Below, one piece after another: positions 29,061 to 38,428 of a stretch of DNA of 44,716 nt. The stretch spans positions 1 to 44,716 of the IMG/VR virus record IMGVR_UViG_3300032241_003019; one strand, written 5' to 3'. A program made the position numbers and the translations under genes. This stretch comes from a virus. The stretch's first letter is position 1. Every line of letters begins with the position of its first letter. Under the pieces are notes generated by a model, which had not been told where the DNA came from, did not search any database, and saw only the letters and a program-made list of their open reading frames with translations.

Positions 29061-29612
29061 ATGGCTACCAAGTATCCTCCAGTTACAAATATTGGCTCGC
29101 AAATCGAGCGCGCGGTGCTGGCCTATTTGCAGGAGTGCTATGGCGACGATGCGGCCAAATACGAGTTTTTGTTTTCGAACGATTGGAAAACTCGGAAACC
29201 GCCTTATGTCGAAGTGATCGCGCACAAATCCACGGAAACGATCCCGCATACGCGCAATGAGTCGTTTATGGTGCGGATCGAATGGAAGTGGCGCGGCAAC
29301 AATGTGGCCGGCGAAACCAATCCGGATGTGAACTGGCAAAGCATCAATGATTTTGTCGGGGTTGGGATGGCGGGATTAAGTGTTTCGGGAGGGGATGCCC
29401 CGGATGATTTGCCCGCGACGATTGCGGCGGACATCCAGGCGGCGGCACAGGCTTTGGCGGCGGATGATCCGACCCATAAAGACCTGGCGACGTTCCTTTG
29501 TGATTTTGTGGAGTATAAGGGCGCGCAACGGGCAGAATCGGACGGACAGTCGTTTTTCATCAAAGAGGTACGCAATTTTGAAATCCACGCTGGTAACGCG
29601 CCAAGCGAATAA
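29061..29612 (+). CDS. Tail terminator / minor tail protein candidate (183 aa)
   Basis: From the ATG at 29061 the protein has an N-terminal helix ERAVLAYLQECYGD, then beta-rich stretches (YVEVIAHKSTE, ESFMVRIEWKWRG). Its C-terminus has FLCDFVEYKGAQRAESDGQSFFIKEVRNFEIHAG. A first helix followed by a sheet and a C-terminal strand pair is the layout of gpU-like tail terminators, which also follow the neck gene. The ending resembles the beta-strand close of this family, but the assignment is by position. Confidence 0.5.
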   Translation: MATKYPPVTNIGSQIERAVLAYLQECYGDDAAKYEFLFSNDWKTRKPPYVEVIAHKSTETIPHTRNESFMVRIEWKWRGNNVAGETNPDVNWQSINDFVGVGMAGLSVSGGDAPDDLPATIAADIQAAAQALAADDPTHKDLATFLCDFVEYKGAQRAESDGQSFFIKEVRNFEIHAGNAPSE

Positions 29613-29617
29613 TTTTT

Positions 29618-29896
29618 ATGGCTGACACGAACTTAAACCCGGCACCGGTGATTTCCGGCCCATCAACAGCAAAAACATCGCCAGCGCCGGGCCCATGGAT
29701 GTGCGGGATGTTGCGCGGAACTCGCAATGATTTGCTGGCGAAGATTGCCGCCAGCGGTTTGAGCGATGCGCAAAAGGCGCTGGTGTCAGAGGAAATTGGA
29801 AAAGTGCCACCGCAATTCGATCTGTTGCGGCTGGATTTTCACCGGCATTCGTTCAACTCGGGTAGCAACACGACTTTTACGTTGACGGAACTTTAA
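29618..29896 (+). CDS. Hypothetical tail-module protein (92 aa)
   Basis: The protein has a Pro/Ser-rich N-terminus (residues 1-26), a helix NDLLAKIAASGLSDAQKALVSEEIGK and a C-terminal part with LLRLDFHRHSFNSGSNTTFTLTEL. It starts 5 bp after the tail-terminator candidate. No family recognised. It may be a small structural or assembly protein. The 45 bp after it contain a palindromic GCGGC-GA-GCCGC element (29922-29933). Confidence 0.48.
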   Translation: MADTNLNPAPVISGPSTAKTSPAPGPWMCGMLRGTRNDLLAKIAASGLSDAQKALVSEEIGKVPPQFDLLRLDFHRHSFNSGSNTTFTLTEL

Positions 29897-29950
29897 GCGG
29901 TTGACTGAATCCAATTTTCGAGCGGCGAGCCGCACTGGCAAATGTATTTT

Positions 29951-30400
29951 ATGAAAAAACTTTCTCTCTCAATTTTTTTGGTGGTGACTGTGCTGATGCT
30001 GGCGTTTTCGGCACGGGCGCAGATTGTCAATGCGTATACGCCGGTGACAGGAACGAATTATTATCCCGTCTATACGGCATTTCAGATCACCAGCAACCAG
30101 ACGAGCATGGCTTTTCAAAGCCACACGCTGGTAATGACAAACATCAATACCAATGAGCAGGTTTTTGTATCTTATGGGACGGTCCCTTACGGACAGTCGC
30201 CAACGGCAGCGAATTACAACCAGTTGGTTGGTTTCTGGACGAATTTCCCAGCGAGCGCCGGATGGACAAACGGGGCGACCTGGTCTTATACAGTGCCATC
30301 ACAGTTCTATGCACCGGCCATTTCACCGGCGGCAGAGCTGTGTATCAGCAACAGCCAGTTTGCGAGCGGATCGTGCACCAATCCGACAATTTTTCAATAA
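29951..30400 (+). CDS. Exported protein in the tail module (signal peptide, A|Q site)
   Basis: From the ATG at 29951 the N-terminus is KK followed by a hydrophobic core (LSIFLVVTVLMLAF) and SARA with predicted cleavage before Gln (mature start QIVNAY). The mature protein has about 126 residues and is rich in Thr, Asn, Tyr and Ser, with beta-type stretches such as TLVMTNINTNEQVFVSYG. Composition resembles the exported protein at 22613-23239. It lies between the tail-terminator and tube candidates, a place normally held by cytoplasmic structural genes. Role unknown. Confidence 0.66.
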   Translation: MKKLSLSIFLVVTVLMLAFSARAQIVNAYTPVTGTNYYPVYTAFQITSNQTSMAFQSHTLVMTNINTNEQVFVSYGTVPYGQSPTAANYNQLVGFWTNFPASAGWTNGATWSYTVPSQFYAPAISPAAELCISNSQFASGSCTNPTIFQ

Positions 30401-30435
30401 TCTCGGCTGATATTTACCACCAATCTTAATTTTTT

Positions 30436-30891
30436 ATGTCAGATCCAAGAATCGTTCAAAGAGGCGTAGCGAAGGTGCAAACCACTGCCGGCGCGCTGGA
30501 TGCCTACGTAGGCATCGCCATTCAGACGGTCAAGGGCAAACATGCCTGGGATGGCCAGAACGTGAAGGATTTCGGCGGCTTTGAATTCGGATGGGATGCG
30601 CGGAATGCGCATATCATCATCACCCTCAGTTTTAAGCTGACGGCGGCGAGCCAGGCGCTGGCGAATGCCAATGGCGCGTTTCTATTGGAGTTGGCACAGG
30701 TGAATCTTTCGGGTTTCGATCTGCCATGGCTGAATGCCACGGGCGTGGGAGGCTATTTCACGGGTGCATGGTGTTACCATGAAGGCGGCAGCATTGACCT
30801 TTCGAACGAACAGCCGGGCGGCATGGAAATCTCGCTGCGGAAGTTCAAAGACCCGACGCAAAATGCGGCTCAATTTGCGATTCCTGCCTAA
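30436..30891 (+). CDS. Major tail tube protein candidate
   Basis: The 151-residue protein begins DPRIVQRGVAKVQT and has alternating hydrophobic strands (DAYVGIAIQTVKGKH, AHIIITLSFKLTAASQ, AFLLELAQVNLSGFDL) and a final GGMEISLRKF. It is single-domain and beta-rich, as expected of tube proteins, and it lies just before the chaperone candidate and the tape measure gene, the usual place of gpV. No direct family match is claimed. Confidence 0.52.
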   Translation: MSDPRIVQRGVAKVQTTAGALDAYVGIAIQTVKGKHAWDGQNVKDFGGFEFGWDARNAHIIITLSFKLTAASQALANANGAFLLELAQVNLSGFDLPWLNATGVGGYFTGAWCYHEGGSIDLSNEQPGGMEISLRKFKDPTQNAAQFAIPA

Positions 30892-30928
30892 ATGCGTTCC
30901 GCCTTGGCAATCATAAAAACAACATTTT

Positions 30929-31267
30929 ATGCCTATCAAATTTAAAAACGGCCGTCTGGCAAAGGAAAACGATCCGGTGGTTGGGATTGATTGGCGCGGT
31001 GCCGTGGTCAAGGGCACGGCGGTGGCCGGTGACAAGGCGAAAGGGCATGATGAATTGGTTTTCCGCCATGAGGTTTTTAAGACAATCTGCCCGAGTTTGC
31101 ACCTGGTGAATTTTCTGCACGCGGATGACGCGGTGATCAGCACGGATGGCATTCATTCGGTTACGGCCAAGGAAGCCGACAAACCGGCCAGCCCGTCCCC
31201 GACTGAACCCGCGCCGGCTCCAGTGCCGGAAAAGACTGAACCCGCGCCGGCGACTGCCGGGGCCTGA
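30929..31267 (+). CDS. Tail-module protein with Pro/Ala tail (112 aa)
   Basis: Residues 1-75 form a compact basic domain (MPIKFKNGRLAKENDPV, DELVFRHEVFKTI, LVNFLHADDAVI). Residues 80-112 are a Pro/Ala/Thr/Glu linker of repeated EPAPA type. Position before the tape measure is that of tail assembly chaperones (lambda G). The following gene is in the -1 frame, but I see no canonical slippery heptamer in the short overlap of open frames (31240-31264). Confidence 0.48.
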   Translation: MPIKFKNGRLAKENDPVVGIDWRGAVVKGTAVAGDKAKGHDELVFRHEVFKTICPSLHLVNFLHADDAVISTDGIHSVTAKEADKPASPSPTEPAPAPVPEKTEPAPATAGA

Positions 31268-31272
31268 CGGAA

Positions 31273-32013
31273 TTGCATGAGTTTACTTTCAGCGACGTAG
31301 CCTGTCCGGAACGGCACACGATTCTCGAATTGCCGATGCTCGATTTTTCTATCGGGCATCGGCTGATTCTTTTGCGCCAGCGTAATCCGCTGATCTGGAT
31401 GGCGGAAAAGGATTTTAACGAACTGGCTTTCATGGAACAGGTGCGATGGCTGCGGGCGGCGGTGAATGTATGTTCGTTGCCGATGTTTCCAAACTGGCGG
31501 ACGCGCATGGCCTGGCGCTGGCGGAATTATCTGGCGGAAATCAAGCGGTCATGGGCACCAACGGATTGGGCGCTGGAAACGGCCAAATTCAGGATTTACC
31601 TGGATTCGGCGCGGATCGTGACGGAATTCAACGCGCGACGGGAAGGTTTTCCATTTTTACCGACATTGCCAATGCCGGACGCCAGCGGGCGTTCGTTGGG
31701 CGGTCCGTATGATGCGGCCTTGCTGCAGTTTCTAATTTCGAGCGGGCTGTGCCGGACGCAAAATGAGGCATTGGAATATCCGCTGGCGATGGCGCAAATC
31801 CATTTTATGACATGGTTGGAGCGGGATGGGAATCTGCGGATCATGAATGCTTTCGAGATGGATTTTGAGGAATATGCGCATGAAACGGATTTGGCGGCGG
31901 CCAAGGCGGCGGGTTTCTCGAATGTGGCTGACTTCAAAGCCGATCTGCTTTTAAAGGCGCAAAGCGCGCGCCGCGCGGGCCAAAAAACAGAAAAGGAGGA
32001 ATCTCATGGGTGA
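31273..32013 (+). CDS. Tail assembly chaperone candidate (246 aa)
   Basis: The start is a TTG at 31273; the protein is coherent from there (HEFTFSDVACPERHTILELPML), and no ATG lies before residue 22. The body is helical and Trp-rich (FMEQVRWLRAAVNV, TRMAWRWRNYLAEIKRSW). It ends in a charged helix and overlaps the tape measure start by 8 bp. Sitting just before the tape measure, it probably keeps that protein soluble, as gpG/gpT do; this is inferred from order. Confidence 0.5.
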   Translation: MHEFTFSDVACPERHTILELPMLDFSIGHRLILLRQRNPLIWMAEKDFNELAFMEQVRWLRAAVNVCSLPMFPNWRTRMAWRWRNYLAEIKRSWAPTDWALETAKFRIYLDSARIVTEFNARREGFPFLPTLPMPDASGRSLGGPYDAALLQFLISSGLCRTQNEALEYPLAMAQIHFMTWLERDGNLRIMNAFEMDFEEYAHETDLAAAKAAGFSNVADFKADLLLKAQSARRAGQKTEKEESHG

Positions 32014-33895
32014 TTCCATCAAATTTACCATTGGCGGACAGCTTGGGGCTTCGTATCGCGGGGCATTGAACCAAGCGGTTACTGAGGCGCAATCGGCAAA
32101 TACGCGGCTGCAAAGAAGTCTCAAGCTTGACCTGGCGAAAACGAATATCGCGCTAGCGAATGCACCGGCCCGATCGGCAGAGGCATCGGCGCTGTTCATG
32201 CAGCAACAGAGTTTGATCACCCGCCTAAATTTGCTTTATGCGGCGTCGGCCAAACAAAAAGCATCATTGAACGCTTCCGAGGTTGCGGCGGTGGCGACGG
32301 CAGCCGCAGAGAAAGAAGCGGCCAACCGAGCGGCCTTGGAAAAAATTATTGCGGAGGAACGGGAGGCGGGAATTGCCTTGGCGGCGGAACAGGATGCCGA
32401 GGTTGCGGCGGTGGCAGAGGCGGAAGCGGAAAAATTAGCCATCCGTCGCAAGGCAAATTTGGAAAGCATGGTTTTGGGCCGCACCGGAAAATCAGCGGCG
32501 GCACAGGCTTATCTTGACGAGGCAGCGGCGGCGATGCGGGCCGGGTTTGCCACGCAGGAAATGGGATCAAGTGCCCATGGCGCAGAGGGCGCGGTGGTCA
32601 ATTTGCGGCGCGGTATGGCGGAATTGACGGTGATTGTGCGCGAACTGGCGGCGGGACGCGGTTTCGCGCGGGTGTTTTCATCCGGCATGCTGGCGGCGCA
32701 ATGGTTTGGTGTCGCTGTGACACGGATTTTATTTTCAATTCCAGGACTGGTGGCCATAGCGGCCATCGCGATTGGCTACGTACTGGTGAAAAGCTGGCAT
32801 GCGGCCAAGGAGGCGGCGGATGACTTCAAGGAGCATATGAGCCGGGCAAATGATGTTTTCCGGGATGGCGCAGATGCGCTGGAAAAACATCATCAGGCAA
32901 TGTTGCGAAATATCGCGGCAGCCAAGGAATTCAATGAATGGCTCACAAAACTTGGTAAAACAGAGGAATCGGCCACGGACGTACTGGATGACCGGTTGAA
33001 GGCGATGAAGGAAGAATATGCGCTGCGCCGGCAGATTGCGGAGAATCACGGGGCCACACCGCAGCAACTGGCCAAAATGGACCAGGATGAGCGGAAAAAG
33101 GAACTGGATGCCGAGCAACAGACTTTAAATAAATTGAAGGCGGATGCGGCGGCCGCCAAACAAGCGGCGGTGGATGCCCACACCAAGGCCGAAGCTAACC
33201 GCGCCAATTTGGACGATGACAAGGGCAAAAAGGATTTCGATAAGACCATCGAGGCGGTGGAATATTTCAATTCGCGGATTCCGCAGGAGGTAAAGGATAA
33301 AATCGCCGCCAACGATAAAACGATTGCGGATTACAAAGAAAAGGAAGCGAACGGGGTGCCACTGACGATCAAGGATTTTCTGCACATGAAGTATGCGCAG
33401 GATGAAAACGACAAGATGTATTCGACGGAGTACGGCAAGGAATCGCTGGTCGGTATTGGTGATGGCAAGGCGATGGTCAGTCCGGGCGAAGTGCAGGGAA
33501 TTTATCAACAGGCTTTGTCGAAACGGGCCCTGTATCTGAAACAGCAGGAGGATTTGGCCAAAGACCAGGCGGATCTGGATGCGGCGGAAAAAGACAAAAA
33601 ATCCACTGCGGAACAGCACGCGGCGGAAGTGAAACGGCTGACAAAAAAGGTGGGCGAGGATAAAGCCGCAATTGACCTGCATGACAAATATGACAGCCAA
33701 TTGACGGCCTCGGAAAAAACGCGCCCTTTGCACCTGGCGGCCACGGATTGGGAAAAGGCCGGCGGCGCTTTCGGTGGCCACGGGGTTTCGATGCTGGATA
33801 TTGGCAAGCAGCAATTGACGGAGCTAAAGGGGATTCATCATGAGGTAAAAACCAATAAGAAAAACAGCCGTGGCGTGAATTTCGGAGACCACTGA
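32006..33895 (+). CDS. Tape measure protein
   Basis: The 629-residue protein is almost all helix and coiled coil, rich in Ala, Lys and Glu (for example AEKEAANRAALEKIIAEE and KRLTKKVGEDKAAIDLHDKY). One hydrophobic segment (ILFSIPGLVAIAAIAIGYVLV, about residues 244-264) is typical of tape measures that enter the membrane during DNA injection. The family sets tail length at about 0.15 nm per residue, so a tail near 90-100 nm can be guessed. It lies between the chaperone candidate and the distal tail genes. Confidence 0.82.
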   Translation: MGDSIKFTIGGQLGASYRGALNQAVTEAQSANTRLQRSLKLDLAKTNIALANAPARSAEASALFMQQQSLITRLNLLYAASAKQKASLNASEVAAVATAAAEKEAANRAALEKIIAEEREAGIALAAEQDAEVAAVAEAEAEKLAIRRKANLESMVLGRTGKSAAAQAYLDEAAAAMRAGFATQEMGSSAHGAEGAVVNLRRGMAELTVIVRELAAGRGFARVFSSGMLAAQWFGVAVTRILFSIPGLVAIAAIAIGYVLVKSWHAAKEAADDFKEHMSRANDVFRDGADALEKHHQAMLRNIAAAKEFNEWLTKLGKTEESATDVLDDRLKAMKEEYALRRQIAENHGATPQQLAKMDQDERKKELDAEQQTLNKLKADAAAAKQAAVDAHTKAEANRANLDDDKGKKDFDKTIEAVEYFNSRIPQEVKDKIAANDKTIADYKEKEANGVPLTIKDFLHMKYAQDENDKMYSTEYGKESLVGIGDGKAMVSPGEVQGIYQQALSKRALYLKQQEDLAKDQADLDAAEKDKKSTAEQHAAEVKRLTKKVGEDKAAIDLHDKYDSQLTASEKTRPLHLAATDWEKAGGAFGGHGVSMLDIGKQQLTELKGIHHEVKTNKKNSRGVNFGDH

Positions 33896-33896
33896 T

Positions 33897-34835
33897 ATGT
33901 CACTCATACTTGATGGCCCATACAATGTGATTGCCAGCCCACGCCAGCGTGGTTTAAGCACGGCGTTTTGCCAGCGTCAAACGGGGCGCTGGAGTCCGGT
34001 GAACGGCTGGACGTTTGACCAGGAATTCAGCGGGCTATCACTCGCCGTGATGCAGAATTTGGCGAACATATATGGCGGCGCGGGCATTGAGTACGAATTA
34101 ACGTATCAGAATGGCATATCGAAGCTGACGACACGGGACACGACGGGAAATATCACGATCGACGTTTGGGAGATCAACGCGAATCAAGTGACGGTTAGCT
34201 GGCTGAAAAATCCACTGCTATTGGCGAATCTATACATCGTTGCGCAGGCATATACTGGCAGCGCGGATCAAAACGTGCTGGATTGGAATGTGACCCGTTT
34301 TTTGGGCAAAATGGCGGCTGGGATTGATAACAATTCTTCCCCGCTGGATACAACCCAGCCGGCGTCAGTGGCGGATGCTACGGGGGTTTTCTCATCGAAC
34401 AACTTTTTTGACGGGACGTTTACATTTGATTTTATCAGTTCATCGGTCTGTCTGCCCATCTTGCGGGCATACCAGCGGGCACAGGCAGGCCAGGATGTTT
34501 TTTTTGCCGACCAATACACCTTGCGCCACACGACGAGCGCGAGCAATCGCGGGTATTTCAACGTGGCAGATAGGAATGTGAATGCGCTGCAGACACAGAG
34601 CCAGTTCTACACGGAAATTACGAACGGGGGCTATTGGATTTTTCCAGCCCCGAATGAAATCATCGGGGCTTTGAACGTGATTTTTAACAGCCTGACGCCA
34701 GTTCCTGCGAATTATATGGCGGGCGCGCTCAAGGGCGGCTCGAGCCGGGTGACAGCAGCAAATAACCGGGTAAACATCGTTACGGAATACAAACTTTTTA
34801 ACTGGTCCACGGATGATTATCCGCTGGCCACCTGA
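33897..34835 (+). CDS. Distal tail protein candidate (312 aa)
   Basis: The protein follows the tape measure gene by one base. It is mixed beta-rich with stretches such as GIEYELTYQNGISKLTTRD, NITIDVWEINANQVTVSW and FTFDFISSSVCLPILRAYQRAQAGQDVFF. It ends with VNIVTEYKLFNWSTDDYPLAT. Proteins at this place form the tail tip hub or its collar (Dit-like). No known family signature is evident, so the name is positional. Confidence 0.52.
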   Translation: MSLILDGPYNVIASPRQRGLSTAFCQRQTGRWSPVNGWTFDQEFSGLSLAVMQNLANIYGGAGIEYELTYQNGISKLTTRDTTGNITIDVWEINANQVTVSWLKNPLLLANLYIVAQAYTGSADQNVLDWNVTRFLGKMAAGIDNNSSPLDTTQPASVADATGVFSSNNFFDGTFTFDFISSSVCLPILRAYQRAQAGQDVFFADQYTLRHTTSASNRGYFNVADRNVNALQTQSQFYTEITNGGYWIFPAPNEIIGALNVIFNSLTPVPANYMAGALKGGSSRVTAANNRVNIVTEYKLFNWSTDDYPLAT

Positions 34836-34838
34836 TCC

Positions 34839-35222
34839 ATGGGATTTCCACATCCACCAGTACGGCCGACCGGCACGGATTCGGAAGCTGTATTCATGCA
34901 GCGCGTTTGGGACATGTTATGGGATCCGAAATCGAGCATTTTTTGCGATAACCCGGCGCTGAATTTTGACAAAACGCCAAAAGGTTATGTGCCGAAGATA
35001 AAACGCCCTGGTTCATCACCGCCAAGTGGCAACTGGAATTATCGTGGGTATTTTGATCCGGTTGTGGGTGCCGCCGGCGGATACAATATTTACGATGTGG
35101 TTCAATACGGCGGCGGAACATCGGCTGGCGGCTATCTCTCAACGATCAACGGAAATAGCAATGTGCCTGATTCCGGCATCGGCTGGGTTCAGGTTTTCAC
35201 CGGCACAGGCGTATGGCTGTAA
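34839..35222 (+). CDS. Tail-tip protein with carbohydrate-binding-like module (127 aa)
   Basis: Residues 65-122 read WNYRGYFDPVVGAAGGYNIYDVVQYGG, then YLSTINGN and GWVQVFTGTG. The pattern W/Y-x-G-x(n)-Y-x-x-Y-D-V-V-x-Y-x-G-x-x-Y-x-S-x-x-x-x-N-x-x-x-x-x-x-x-G-x-x-W is that of small carbohydrate-binding modules seen in phage fibres and chitinases. The N-terminal half is Pro-rich with a helix SEAVFMQRVWDMLW. It may help to bind surface glycans. It overlaps the start of the large adhesin gene by 10 bp. Confidence 0.55.
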   Translation: MGFPHPPVRPTGTDSEAVFMQRVWDMLWDPKSSIFCDNPALNFDKTPKGYVPKIKRPGSSPPSGNWNYRGYFDPVVGAAGGYNIYDVVQYGGGTSAGGYLSTINGNSNVPDSGIGWVQVFTGTGVWL

Positions 35223-38200
35223 CCAATCAAAGCAAGATTCTGGTAAGCGACATGAGGCAGTTGGCGGCTGCCGCAAATGCGGCTTGCGGAGTCGGTCGTT
35301 TGTCCAGCGTAGTTTCGCCACTGTATCAGAATAATGGCGTTGATTGGGGATACCAACACGCTGATTATCTCGCCTTGGTTCCGACTGCACGCGGCACCGG
35401 CTACAAGCCTGGCGATACCATTCAGGGCTTTGGGAGCAACCTGCTGTGTACATTGCAGGTGGAAGCCGTGGATACCAATGGCGGAATCATCGGGCTTAAA
35501 ATTGTTTCACTTTTTCCCATGCCTCCGAATCTGTCCGGCATCAGCAGTCCGGCATATATAACGAGCGTGTTTGGTGGCGCAAACACCAACGGTAGCGGAG
35601 CGCAAGCCACTTATGGAATGAACGTTGCCGGACCGTCTGTGAGCTACAATTTTCCTGATTATGCCATAAACAATGGACGTATCACTGGCGTTGTGGCTTT
35701 GAAGCCTGGGACTGGCTATCAGGCTGGTGATGTTATCAAGCTGCCGTTTTCTGCCGCGAATGGCATGGCGGTGGTTTCACAGACAATCACGGTCAATACC
35801 GTGGATAGCAACGGTGGCATTCTGACGCTCACTCCGAATTATCCATTTTTGGCTTCGCAATTTGTGCCGTCAAATATCACGTCCATGTCTGGCACGGGCG
35901 GGAGCGGCAATGGCGCGGTGTTTGCGGGATTGTATCTGATGTCGGCTCCTACGTCATGGGCAAGTGAACTTTCGCGTTTGAGAACGAATCTTTCAACATA
36001 CCTGACTGCGATGGGCTATGATGCCAGCAAAACGGCCATTAGCGGGCCTTGGCCGATTTCCGGGCCGGCATGGAGCAACCACGATCAATGGTTCTGGTTT
36101 GAGGACAAGGGCGGCACAACGCCGAGTGTGACAGTCAGCGCGTCCATGAACGTGGGGTCATCATTTGGCCGGTTCACAACACAGACACTGTATTGCGAGA
36201 AAAAAATTCAGCATCGCGGTCCCGGCTATTCGGCAGCGTATTGGGACGGCACAGCCGGACAGGTTGCTTACGCCACGCCACCGCCGGACTTTGATTCCAA
36301 GTTGCCGAAAAATTATCCTAACGGAGGCCCGAGCCCAGGCGGAAACAATTACGATTTCGGCGACAACCTTTTAACATCTTATCCCTCTGGTTCTGGCGTT
36401 GGCAACGATCCTCTTTATGCGAACTACAGTGAGTACAGCATTATCATCGGCGGCAATCAGAATGTGACACTGACTGGCGTGTTTGTCATAAAACTGTATG
36501 TCATTCCCGGCGCGACACAGTATTACAAAAGCTCAGGCGGCGGCGGCGGAACTTACGGGCCATTCACACAAACATTTACGAACACCCCAGACGCTGCGGC
36601 GTCGAACCCGGCGAGCCTTTTAACCATCGGTGGAAATTTTCCGGGTACGTTTTCAACGTCATACACTCCGGGCACTGTCACAAATCCCGGAGTCATTACC
36701 CTGAAGTGGACCTGCAACCAGACAATTGCACCCGGCGAATATACCGCGACGGTGACTGTCAACAATCAGGGAAACGATTCTGACACGGACGTTTACTACG
36801 AAGGCACAAGGATGGATACCGATCCTTCGAGCAACACGTACGGCCTTCAAATACCCGATGGCGATTCAGCCACACGGACACGGACATGCGTTACAAATAC
36901 GCGAATCTACGGCATTTGGCAAAAACCCGCCTCGGGAGCCTTAGGCGAAATGTATGGGCTTACCGGAAATTTTCCGACTGTCAGCATCACTTATACGTCT
37001 TCCGTGGCAGATAACGGCATTGATGGCAATTACAACATCAAGCGAATCAATCTGCCCGAGAGTGCACAAGATAATGGTGGAACTTATCCGGCTGGCATTT
37101 ATGTGGTTCAGGTTTCGGCGGTTGACCCTCCAGGTACGCCTGGAATTTTGGCGACGTATTCAAACCTTGGACGCACGGCCACCATTGATGCTTACGGCAA
37201 CGAATATACGTCAAACAACACTTATTATTATCCGTCGCAAGCCTTCACATATACACAGGCCAATCTTGATCCGAGCGGATTTTTCGGCGGCACTTACGCG
37301 AACAACAATATCATCAGTTTGATCAGTGAGTTTCCACAGCCTTTTTTCAACATGAGGAAGGTGCTGGCAGCCGGATCGTGGGGCGTCTCGACTTCCGTGC
37401 CAGGATTCTGGACCGGCATCACACAACCGATTGCGAATATAAACGCAGTGACGGTTGATCTGATGCCGTGGAATTACGTTTGCTATAAAAACAAAACTGG
37501 CGGTGGTATTTTTCAAGAGAATCCGATGCTTTTGGGAAATCTGAACCCTGACAACATCGCCGCGAGCAACAGCTATCCGCAAACGACAAATGTTGAGTCT
37601 CAGAACGAACCGCCGCCATGGAAGGCACAGACTTGGTTTACAGTCGGTTTTGTCATCGCGGATTCGCTCGGCACAAGTTTTTTCAAATGCACGGCTGCGG
37701 GTTACAGCGGGGCCAATGAACCGAATTGGAATAAAACCAAAGGTGCGACCACAAACGAGACACACGATCCGGTGCCGACCGGCGGGACAAGCACTTGGGC
37801 GAAGTGGAATTGTATCGCGGTCGCAATCCGTCCGGCCTTGCATCGCGCCCGTCCGATTCCGCGCTATCCGTTCTACTGGCTGAGTGAGACCATAGCCGCG
37901 TTAATGCCGCCGGCAAACTCGTCTGAATCCACAAAGACAATCTGGGGCTGTGGCAATCAATGGCAAAGAAACAACTATGGTTCAGGCTCGCATCAAGCCG
38001 GTTTCCAGCAAGACAACGCGGCCAAGGGCTGGTGGATTTATTCAGTCAGCATCAACCGGATCACGGCGTTGCCGACACCAGTAGTTCCCGGCAACGGCAT
38101 GGTTGGGGCCGGTAATGGCAACGTCGGGGCTGGCGATACCACCACGGGCGCGGGCGGCGGTTCTACGGCTAACCCGGCGAGTGTGGCGGTGACGATTGGC

Positions 38201-38428
38201 TGCATCCGTAGCGGCAGTTTCGTTGCTTTCGGCACGTACAATACAGGTCAGACCGTGCAAGTGCTTTGGCCGATTTTCACTTCTGACGCCTTGGTTTACC
38301 AATGCAGTGAGCGCGTTGACATTCAGGCCGTGGCCATCCGCAACGTATCAACCGGCTTTGGCGTAAATCATCCGATCTGCGCGGCATTTTTTAACGACAC
38401 GTTCAACCTGTTACCCCTCGTACAATGA
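35213..38428 (+). CDS. Large tail adhesin / host-specificity protein candidate (1071 aa)
   Basis: This is the largest gene. It holds two copies of a GTGYxxGD-type domain: GTGYKPGDTIQGF near residue 61 and GTGYQAGDVIKLPF near 167, each ending in a VDxNGGI strand pair. A middle section is Gly/Asn/Tyr-rich (residues 320-560). A C-terminal carbohydrate-binding-like module follows: WKAQTWFTVGFVIADSLGTSFFKCT and WAKWNCIA. A Gly/Asn linker precedes a final domain. There is no signal peptide. By place and size it corresponds to lambda J or the receptor-binding complex. Its stop overlaps the next start (ATGA). Confidence 0.68.
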   Translation: MAVTNQSKILVSDMRQLAAAANAACGVGRLSSVVSPLYQNNGVDWGYQHADYLALVPTARGTGYKPGDTIQGFGSNLLCTLQVEAVDTNGGIIGLKIVSLFPMPPNLSGISSPAYITSVFGGANTNGSGAQATYGMNVAGPSVSYNFPDYAINNGRITGVVALKPGTGYQAGDVIKLPFSAANGMAVVSQTITVNTVDSNGGILTLTPNYPFLASQFVPSNITSMSGTGGSGNGAVFAGLYLMSAPTSWASELSRLRTNLSTYLTAMGYDASKTAISGPWPISGPAWSNHDQWFWFEDKGGTTPSVTVSASMNVGSSFGRFTTQTLYCEKKIQHRGPGYSAAYWDGTAGQVAYATPPPDFDSKLPKNYPNGGPSPGGNNYDFGDNLLTSYPSGSGVGNDPLYANYSEYSIIIGGNQNVTLTGVFVIKLYVIPGATQYYKSSGGGGGTYGPFTQTFTNTPDAAASNPASLLTIGGNFPGTFSTSYTPGTVTNPGVITLKWTCNQTIAPGEYTATVTVNNQGNDSDTDVYYEGTRMDTDPSSNTYGLQIPDGDSATRTRTCVTNTRIYGIWQKPASGALGEMYGLTGNFPTVSITYTSSVADNGIDGNYNIKRINLPESAQDNGGTYPAGIYVVQVSAVDPPGTPGILATYSNLGRTATIDAYGNEYTSNNTYYYPSQAFTYTQANLDPSGFFGGTYANNNIISLISEFPQPFFNMRKVLAAGSWGVSTSVPGFWTGITQPIANINAVTVDLMPWNYVCYKNKTGGGIFQENPMLLGNLNPDNIAASNSYPQTTNVESQNEPPPWKAQTWFTVGFVIADSLGTSFFKCTAAGYSGANEPNWNKTKGATTNETHDPVPTGGTSTWAKWNCIAVAIRPALHRARPIPRYPFYWLSETIAALMPPANSSESTKTIWGCGNQWQRNNYGSGSHQAGFQQDNAAKGWWIYSVSINRITALPTPVVPGNGMVGAGNGNVGAGDTTTGAGGGSTANPASVAVTIGCIRSGSFVAFGTYNTGQTVQVLWPIFTSDALVYQCSERVDIQAVAIRNVSTGFGVNHPICAAFFNDTFNLLPLVQ

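Noticed and set aside
31231-31273. Programmed -1 frameshift (lambda G/GT type) between the two genes before the tape measure
   Set aside because: The frames are in the right relation and overlap as open frames from 31240, but I see no X-XXY-YYZ heptamer; a TTG start explains the second gene.
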